Origin: CAZVWH01 sp964631175
GTDB taxonomy: Bacteria > Planctomycetota > Phycisphaerae > Sedimentisphaerales > Anaerobacaceae
DNA length: 26,876 nt
Assembly: GCA_964631175.1 (NCBI GenBank)
Contig: CAZVWH010000035.1
Coordinates: 1-26,876, forward strand
Direction of reading: 5' to 3'
Part shown: piece by piece, positions 22,767 to 26,876 of the stretch
Layout of the letters: every line of letters begins with the position of its first letter
Position numbering within the stretch: the first letter of the stretch is position 1
Program-made: the position numbers and the translations under genes
The notes under the pieces: generated by a model
What the model was told of the DNA's origin: nothing
Seen by the model: the letters and a program-made list of their open reading frames with translations, nothing else
The model's database searches: none

Positions 22767-23420
22767 ATGTCTGTCGGCGAGATTATAAGCTCCGAAGATT
22801 GGATGAAAGATTTTTCACTTGCTGCGCATTGGAAGCTGGATGAGACTGATGGGGACATAGCTTATGATTCTGCCGGAGACAACGATGCAACCGTACATGG
22901 AGCAGTATGGACCGAGGGGATGATTGATGGGGCCTTGCAATTTGACGGTTTCAATGATTATGTTGATTGTAATGACTCTGAGCAGTTGGGACCTGAGCAA
23001 ATGACCCTAACTATGTGGCTTAAGTCTGAGCATATGGGCGGTATGCGCTATATTATCTCTCGAGCTAAGAGCAACTCCGATGACATTGACTACGCTATTA
23101 AGAGGCTTCTCACAGGTGAGGTGGAGTTTGCTGTGGGACAGCTCAGCTCGAGTCCTGTGTCCGTGCAGTCACAGGCGAACGCGGCCTTGGATGAATGGTC
23201 CCATGTGGCTGTGTGCCTGGATGGCTCTGAAGCATCAGTCTATATCAATGGTCAGCGGGATAGTTCTGCCAGCTATGCCGAGAGAGCACCCCGTGAAGAT
23301 TATCGGCTGGTCATTAGCTGCCTTCAGGCTAATACACGCTTTTACAATGGCCTGATTGACGATGTACGCATTTACAGCCGGGCATTGAGTGCAGAGCAAA
23401 TCGAGACGCTGGCGCATTAG
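22767..23420 (+). CDS. Orphan LamG (concanavalin A-like) domain protein, probably a gene fragment
   Basis: 217 residues comprising essentially one LamG/jelly-roll domain: HWKLDETDGDIAYDSAG (26-42), VDGALQFDG-like IDGALQFDGFNDYVDC (53-68), WSHVAVCLDG, ASVYINGQ, and LIDDVRIYSRALSAEQIETL at the end. In planctomycetes this domain is usually the C-terminal module of large exported proteins. Here there is no signal peptide, no ribosome site before ATG 22767, and the frame is blocked by TGA at 22737-22739. The opening SSEDWMKDFSLAAHW looks like the junction after a lost upstream module. It may be a decaying remnant or a small translated lectin-like protein. I favour a remnant. Confidence 0.6.
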   Translation: MSVGEIISSEDWMKDFSLAAHWKLDETDGDIAYDSAGDNDATVHGAVWTEGMIDGALQFDGFNDYVDCNDSEQLGPEQMTLTMWLKSEHMGGMRYIISRAKSNSDDIDYAIKRLLTGEVEFAVGQLSSSPVSVQSQANAALDEWSHVAVCLDGSEASVYINGQRDSSASYAERAPREDYRLVISCLQANTRFYNGLIDDVRIYSRALSAEQIETLAH

Positions 23421-23465
23421 GACGCCTCGGAAAGGGACAAAAGAAAATCGGTTCATGAACTATGA

Positions 23466-23494
23466 TTGCAGTTTGGCGTAGTGTGTTGTATAAT
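23466..23494 (+). promoter_or_regulatory. ssrA promoter
   Basis: TTGCAG (23466-23471), a 17-base spacer and a perfect TATAAT (23489-23494). Transcription would begin around 23501, with RNase P trimming to the mature 5' end at 23531. A second overlapping TATAAT lies at 23494-23499. Confidence 0.7.
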
Positions 23495-23530
23495 ATAATT
23501 GAGAGTGTGGGCTTTTTGGAAAGTAAATAC

Positions 23531-23882
23531 GGGGGCGAACGGCTTCGACCGGATGACGGAAAGACAAGCTGCATGTCCAGGACGCCGGTTGGCCTGGCTA
23601 ATCATCCGGCAATAAAACTTAAATGGCAACTATCAGTTGCGCATGGCTGCCTAATTGGTAGCCCGTCCTGCCGGGCCTTGCCTGTGGGTTCGGTAAGGGC
23701 GTCAGATAGCAGGCTGGCTGAGCCGGTTTTTCGGGCCGGCAAGGCGAGATTATTTCCGAAATAGCTGAGCCAAGAGCCTGTCGGTTGGCGTTTGGTGAGG
23801 CGAAACAACAATAAAGCGACTAAACATGTAGAAGCTTATCTTGAAGCATCACGGGACGGGGGTTCGAATCCCCCCGCCTCCA
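23531..23882 (+). ncRNA. ssrA: tmRNA (transfer-messenger RNA)
   Basis: The 5' end GGGGGCGAACGGCTTCGACC and the 3' end with T-arm GACGGGGGTTCGAATCCCCC then CGCCTCC-A form the alanyl tRNA-like domain. The acceptor stem pairs GGGGGCG with CGCCUCC, including the G3-U70 wobble that marks alanine. CCA is apparently not encoded after A 23882. The conserved 3' segment ATGTAGAAGC precedes the T-arm. About 352 nt is a normal one-piece length. The best tag reading frame starts at GGC 23625 and ends at TAA 23652-23654, giving G-N-Y-Q-L-R-M-A-A. The -AA end is expected for ClpXP recognition, but RM before it is atypical (most tags end LAA). It rescues stalled ribosomes with SmpB, which is not in the window. 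Confidence 0.92.
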
Positions 23883-23998
23883 GTCTTCGCTCGGAGCTTG
23901 GCATAGAGCGAAGACTGCAGCGTCATAGCGTAAGCGAAGACGAGCTGTTTTAAAACGCTCTGCGATGCTCCGAGCTACGACTCGGCAGGCCAGTTTAT
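23881..23998 (+). repeat. Inverted-repeat cluster joining tmRNA 3' end to the GIY-YIG gene
   Basis: A perfect 12-bp pair, CAGTCTTCGCTC (23881-23892, overlapping the last two tmRNA bases) with GAGCGAAGACTG (23906-23917), may act as terminator or element end. GAGC-TGTTTTAAAACG-CTC (23942-23960) and CCGAG/CTCGG (23980-23994) follow. A partial second copy of AAGCGAAGACGAG is at 23932-23944. It looks like the non-coding half of a small inserted unit carrying the GIY-YIG gene. Confidence 0.65.
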
Positions 23999-24009
23999 TA
24001 TGTACGGGT

Positions 24010-24285
24010 ATGACATACTATTATGTTTATATTTTACGGTCCACAAAATATCCAGCTCGCCGTGCTGACGCACTGTCGCAGCAGGAAAGGTATTACACAG
24101 GATTTACGGAAAATTTGGATGCTCGAGTAAAAGAACACAATCAGGGTAAATGTGTACATACCTCGAAATATGTACCGTGGGAAATCAAGACCGCCGTTGA
24201 TTTTACAAATCGCAAAAAAGCAATTGAATTTGAGAAATATTTAAAGACATCTTCCGGTCGGGCATTTGCTAAAAAACGATTATGA
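24010..24285 (+). CDS. GIY-YIG domain small protein (UPF0213-like)
   Basis: 91 residues from ATG 24010; the in-frame upstream ATG 23965 adds a non-conserved leader lying in inverted repeats. The single GIY-YIG nuclease domain has YYVYILRST (GIY part), YYTGFTENLDARVKEHNQG (YIG part with catalytic-type R and H/N) and IEFEKYLKTSSGRAFAKKRL, with the family glutamate and basic tail. Residues ~16-26 (ARRADALSQQE) look like an insertion between KYP and RYYTGF compared with the family pattern as I know it. Such genes frequently sit next to tRNA genes in environmental bacteria; here it is next to ssrA. It is possibly a nuclease for repair or a selfish element. Activity is not shown. Confidence 0.78.
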   Translation: MTYYYVYILRSTKYPARRADALSQQERYYTGFTENLDARVKEHNQGKCVHTSKYVPWEIKTAVDFTNRKKAIEFEKYLKTSSGRAFAKKRL

Positions 24286-24702
24286 AATTTGTTTTTTGAA
24301 AACCGGATCGGAAAGAGCCTCCGCCAAACGACGTTTCTGGTAGAAGTGATCAAACAACGATTTTTTGCATTAGGGGGAAAGATAATACCTGATACTAATT
24401 CTAAAAGAAACCGTTCAAGCCTTTAAAATTGGATGTTTCGTCTAACTGGGTGATTTACCCACCTTCGCAGTCCCTTTAGGGAAGTAGGCACTACGGAGAA
24501 TGGAGAGGTGCCACGGGCTTTGCCCGTGGGGCTTTACCTCTTTGCCGTTCTTGATAATTAGAACTTTCGGGATTGCCGTAACCAATCAGTTCAAAATGTA
24601 AATATCAAAAACCAAAGTTGTGGAATCCTGCACTTAAAACTTTTAAGTGCAGGAGACAATCTTAATTTCGCACTTTGCATTTTGATTTTTGCTTTATCAT
24701 TA
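24286..24702. other. 417-base non-coding region with hairpins
   Basis: No supported gene. It holds CCACGGGC-TTT-GCCCGTGG (24511-24529) framed by AGAGGT/ACCTCT (24504-24541), a small GTCCC-TTTA-GGGA hairpin near 24470, and the perfect palindrome at 24626-24654. No known RNA family recognised. It lies between the GIY-YIG gene and the 3' end of the minus-strand thioredoxin gene, so it mainly holds 3' sequences. Confidence 0.55.
24626..24654. repeat. Perfect 14-bp-arm palindrome
   Basis: TCCTGCACTTAAAA (24626-24639) and TTTTAAGTGCAGGA (24641-24654) around one central C. It lies about 50 bases past the minus-strand thioredoxin stop. No U tract follows on either strand, so a terminator role is uncertain. 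Confidence 0.7.
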
Positions 24703-25320
24703 TTATTCGACTTTCAACACTTCTTTTATTGCTTTTTTCAGTGTTTTTTTGGGTAAGGCGCCTATTGTCATTTGCGGTTTATCATTTAGCGGTACAAAAA
24801 GGATGCTGGGGATGCTCCGAATACCGAAAGCGGCCGCTAATTCCTGCTGAGCTTGTGTGTCTATTCTGTAAATATTGAGCTTACCTTGGTATTCTTGAGC
24901 AAGCTCTTGTAAAATAGGTTCTACTATTTTGCACGGTGCACACCAATCGGCATAAAAGTCAATGATGCAGGGCAGTTTGCCTTCAAACTTCCATTCTTTA
25001 TTTTGCTCATAGTTAAAAACTTTTTGTAAAAAGCTCTCCTTCGTTAATGTTTCCATAAGAGGACTCCCATTTTCTTTAAGCACCCCGACGTTAGAATCAG
25101 ACTTGTTTTCAATGTGGACAACTCCCGAGCCTTCTGGTTTCTCCTTCGGTCGTGTCGAGAGAACCGATGCCAATAATGCTCCCACTACCGCTCCGTAGAT
25201 TGCGCCGCGGTAAGGATTTGCCGTCAGCGGGCAGGCACCGGAGGAGCACTTGCCGAAATAGCCTAAAACTGCACCGATTGCTCCGCCAATCACCAAACCT
25301 AATAAAATCCTGGTAGTCAT
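24703..25320 (-). CDS. Membrane-anchored thioredoxin (DUF6132-like segment fused to thioredoxin)
   Basis: 205 residues from ATG 25320-25318, preceded on the minus strand by GGGAGAAAAGAAG. A longer frame to 25536 adds an unlikely leader overlapping the divergent gene. Residues 4-20 and 37-54 are glycine-rich membrane helices around a cysteine pair (CSSGACPLTANPYRGA), the pattern of small DUF6132-type proteins. After a charged linker the thioredoxin domain begins at about residue 89 (METLTKESF), with active site W126-C127-A-P-C130 and cis-proline RSIPSILF. The domain may face the cytoplasm or periplasm; I cannot tell. An internal ATG at 25056 with GGGAG seven bases before it could also give a free ~117-residue thioredoxin. 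It is divergent from a PAS/sigma-54 regulator. Confidence 0.82.
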   Translation of the reverse strand: MTTRILLGLVIGGAIGAVLGYFGKCSSGACPLTANPYRGAIYGAVVGALLASVLSTRPKEKPEGSGVVHIENKSDSNVGVLKENGSPLMETLTKESFLQKVFNYEQNKEWKFEGKLPCIIDFYADWCAPCKIVEPILQELAQEYQGKLNIYRIDTQAQQELAAAFGIRSIPSILFVPLNDKPQMTIGALPKKTLKKAIKEVLKVE

Positions 25321-25410
25321 AGCTTCTTTTCTCCCTGCAGTCTTCTCGTGATTTCTAAGATATTCCGGGCTCAGCGAGCTTGCCAAACCTGTACCGAACT
25401 TACTGATGTA

Positions 25411-25439
25411 AGAATATTTGAATCTACTCAATGATGCAA
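25411..25439 (-). promoter_or_regulatory. Candidate promoter for the thioredoxin gene
   Basis: Read on the minus strand: TTGCAT (25439-25434), a 17-base spacer and TATTCT (25416-25411), giving a leader of about 85 bases. It is in the 193-base divergent spacer shared with the regulator gene. No sigma-54 -24/-12 element (TGGC-N9-GC type) was found here. Confidence 0.4.
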
Positions 25440-25513
25440 GGGATAAAATTTTTGGCTTGTAGACTCGTATAACAACGGTTGCGAAATTCACCTGTATGTG
25501 GTACAAGTAAGCT

Positions 25514-26863
25514 ATGACCAATAGATCGCAAAACAAGACTCAAAACGTCATTCTGGACTCGATAAGTGAGGGTGTCTTTACAGTCGATCTGGATTGGCAG
25601 ATCACCTCTTTTAATCGGGCGGCAGAGGAGATTACCGGTATCCAGCGAGAAAAGGCTATTGGCCAGCAGTGCAGGGATGTTCTACGAGCGGATGTTTGTG
25701 AAACTAACTGCACACTCCGACAAACAATGGAAACCGGTAAGCCCATAATGAATAAAGCAGTCCATATCATCGATGCCCAGGGCAAAAAAAGAGCAATAAC
25801 CATATCGACAGCCTTGTTAAAAGACGAATCGGGCAAGGTGATTGGCGGAGTTGAAACGTTCCGTGATATGAGCATGATCGAGCAGCTTCGCAAGGAAATC
25901 CAGGGCCGATACTCGTATGAGGATATAATCAGCCAAAGTCATAAAATGCAAAATCTCTTTGCCGTTCTACCAAATATTGCTGAGAGTAATACCACCGTTT
26001 TAATTGAGGGTGAAAGTGGCACAGGCAAGGAGCTTTTCGCCCGGGCCATTCACAATCTTAGTTTCCGCAAGGATAAGCCATTCATTGCGGTTAATTGTGG
26101 GGCGCTGCCTGAAACTCTGTTGGAATCAGAGCTGTTTGGCTATAAAGCCGGCGCGTTTACCGATGCTAAAAAGGATAAACCGGGCCGATTTGCCTTAGCC
26201 CAAGGCGGCACCATATTCTTGGATGAGATTGGTGACATATCTGCTGCTATGCAGGTGCGGTTGCTACGTGTTTTGCAGGACAAAACTTACGAACCGGTAG
26301 GTGGTGTTTCCTCAGTTAAGGCTGACGTGCGAATTATTACAGCGTCCAACAAGAAACTTGATCAGCTTGTCCAACAAGGTAAATTCAGAGATGATTTGTA
26401 TTACAGAATCAACGTGATGAAATTGGAATTGCCTCCGCTGAGAGACAGAAAAGAAGATATTCCCTTGTTAATAGACCATTTTATAAGTCGATTTAATCGT
26501 CTGCATAACAAGAATATCTGCTGTGTTACAAATGAAGTGACAGCAGCTATTTTGGCCCACGATTATCCGGGCAATGTGCGTGAGCTTGCCAATATTATTG
26601 AACACTGCTTTGTTTTGTGTGAGGGCGAGATAATAGAGGCCAAACACCTGCCCGCATCGATTCGCCCAATCTCCAAACTGGATAAAACAAAAGTTGGTGA
26701 GCCTGCGACTATTAAGCAGATGGAGATTCTTCTGATAACTCAGGCACTTCGACGAAATAAGGGCAATAAAACAGCGGCAGCTAAGCAGCTAGGAATCGAC
26801 AAAAGCACACTATTTCGTAAGATGAAAGCATTCGATATCAAACCCGAAATGTATGTTGAGTAA
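25514..26863 (+). CDS. PAS-AAA+-Fis sigma-54-dependent transcriptional activator
   Basis: A 449-residue regulator with an N-terminal PAS sensor at about residues 10-120. A cysteine cluster in it (C53, C62, C66 in CRDVLRADVCETNC) could bind metal or sense redox state. The AAA+ domain starts near residue 138: Walker A GESGTGKE (166-173), sigma-54 loop GAFTDA (213-218, in place of GAFTGA), Walker B TIFLDEIGD (233-241), and arginine-finger region FRDDLYYRIN (291-300). PGNVREL follows, and the C-terminal Fis-type helix-turn-helix is at about 405-445 (NKTAAAKQLGIDKSTLFRKM). No receiver domain, so the signal is probably intracellular and direct. The ribosome site is weak. Orientation away from the thioredoxin gene makes a shared redox function possible (inference). 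Targets unknown. Confidence 0.92.
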   Translation: MTNRSQNKTQNVILDSISEGVFTVDLDWQITSFNRAAEEITGIQREKAIGQQCRDVLRADVCETNCTLRQTMETGKPIMNKAVHIIDAQGKKRAITISTALLKDESGKVIGGVETFRDMSMIEQLRKEIQGRYSYEDIISQSHKMQNLFAVLPNIAESNTTVLIEGESGTGKELFARAIHNLSFRKDKPFIAVNCGALPETLLESELFGYKAGAFTDAKKDKPGRFALAQGGTIFLDEIGDISAAMQVRLLRVLQDKTYEPVGGVSSVKADVRIITASNKKLDQLVQQGKFRDDLYYRINVMKLELPPLRDRKEDIPLLIDHFISRFNRLHNKNICCVTNEVTAAILAHDYPGNVRELANIIEHCFVLCEGEIIEAKHLPASIRPISKLDKTKVGEPATIKQMEILLITQALRRNKGNKTAAAKQLGIDKSTLFRKMKAFDIKPEMYVE

Positions 26864-26876
26864 TTACTAACCAATA

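Noticed and set aside
23626..23664. tmRNA tag starting at GCA 23626 (ATISCAWLPNW)
   Set aside because: The peptide lacks the C-terminal alanines expected of a proteolysis tag, unlike the frame beginning at 23625.
23462..23764. Open frame across the tmRNA region
   Set aside because: It overlaps the ssrA promoter and RNA; the sequence is explained by tmRNA structure.
25321..25513. Sigma-54 promoter between thioredoxin and regulator
   Set aside because: TTGGCAAGCTCGCTGAG (minus strand) has GG but no GC at the right spacing for a -24/-12 element.
25321..25536. Extended N-terminus of the thioredoxin fusion
   Set aside because: It would overlap the divergent regulator's start region and has no signal or conserved features; the ATG at 25320 has a good ribosome site.

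Overview
The window reads like a Planctomycetota chromosome, most likely a Phycisphaerae/Sedimentisphaerales-type environmental genome. The reasons are four Tat-exported Gfo/Idh/MocA oxidoreductases, a tandem DUF1080 protein, a ThuA-domain protein, HEAT-repeat proteins, LamG and discoidin jelly-roll proteins, a periplasmic multihaem cytochrome, and spacers full of small palindromic repeats. No rRNA, CRISPR array or transposase gene is visible. The taxonomic call is an inference from gene content only.

Layout. 1-1452 is the 3' part of an exported beta-sandwich (carbohydrate-binding type) protein closed by a strong intrinsic terminator. 1739-11993 is a run of same-strand genes: sugar isomerase/epimerase, two tandem Gfo/Idh/MocA paralogues, ThuA-domain protein, two HEAT-repeat proteins, a third Gfo/Idh/MocA protein and a double DUF1080 protein. 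A promoter-like site at 12001-12028 may start a second unit: a fourth Gfo/Idh/MocA protein, a heptahaem c-type cytochrome with a C-terminal membrane anchor, a histidine-rich multi-pass cytochrome b-like protein, and an NCS1-type permease. 18275-21930 carries a discoidin lipoprotein, an Agl23-like membrane glycosyltransferase and ApbE. 21954-22697 (minus strand) is a polyprenyl-phosphate-sugar type GT2. Then come a LamG fragment, the tmRNA gene ssrA with its own promoter, a GIY-YIG protein next to ssrA, a membrane-anchored thioredoxin (minus strand), and a divergent PAS/AAA+/Fis sigma-54 activator.

How the genes may work together (inference). The isomerase/epimerase, Gfo/Idh/MocA and DUF1080 combination matches the oxidative 3-keto route of glycoside cleavage: oxidise C3 of a sugar, eliminate the aglycone, rehydrate. 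Here the oxidoreductases carry Tat signals, so they should act outside the cytoplasm with a pre-loaded cofactor and would need an external electron acceptor. The heptahaem cytochrome plus cytochrome b pair directly downstream of the fourth oxidoreductase is a candidate acceptor linking periplasmic sugar oxidation to the quinone pool. I regard this as the most interesting hypothesis in the window.

A second theme is repeat structure. Intergenic spacers are built of 7- or 8-base tandem units arranged as inverted repeats. A hairpin family with a GGCTAAA-type tail recurs, twice with the upstream gene's stop codon in the loop. Several repeats also lie inside reading frames: the cytochrome, the HEAT protein signal region and the Agl23-like protein.
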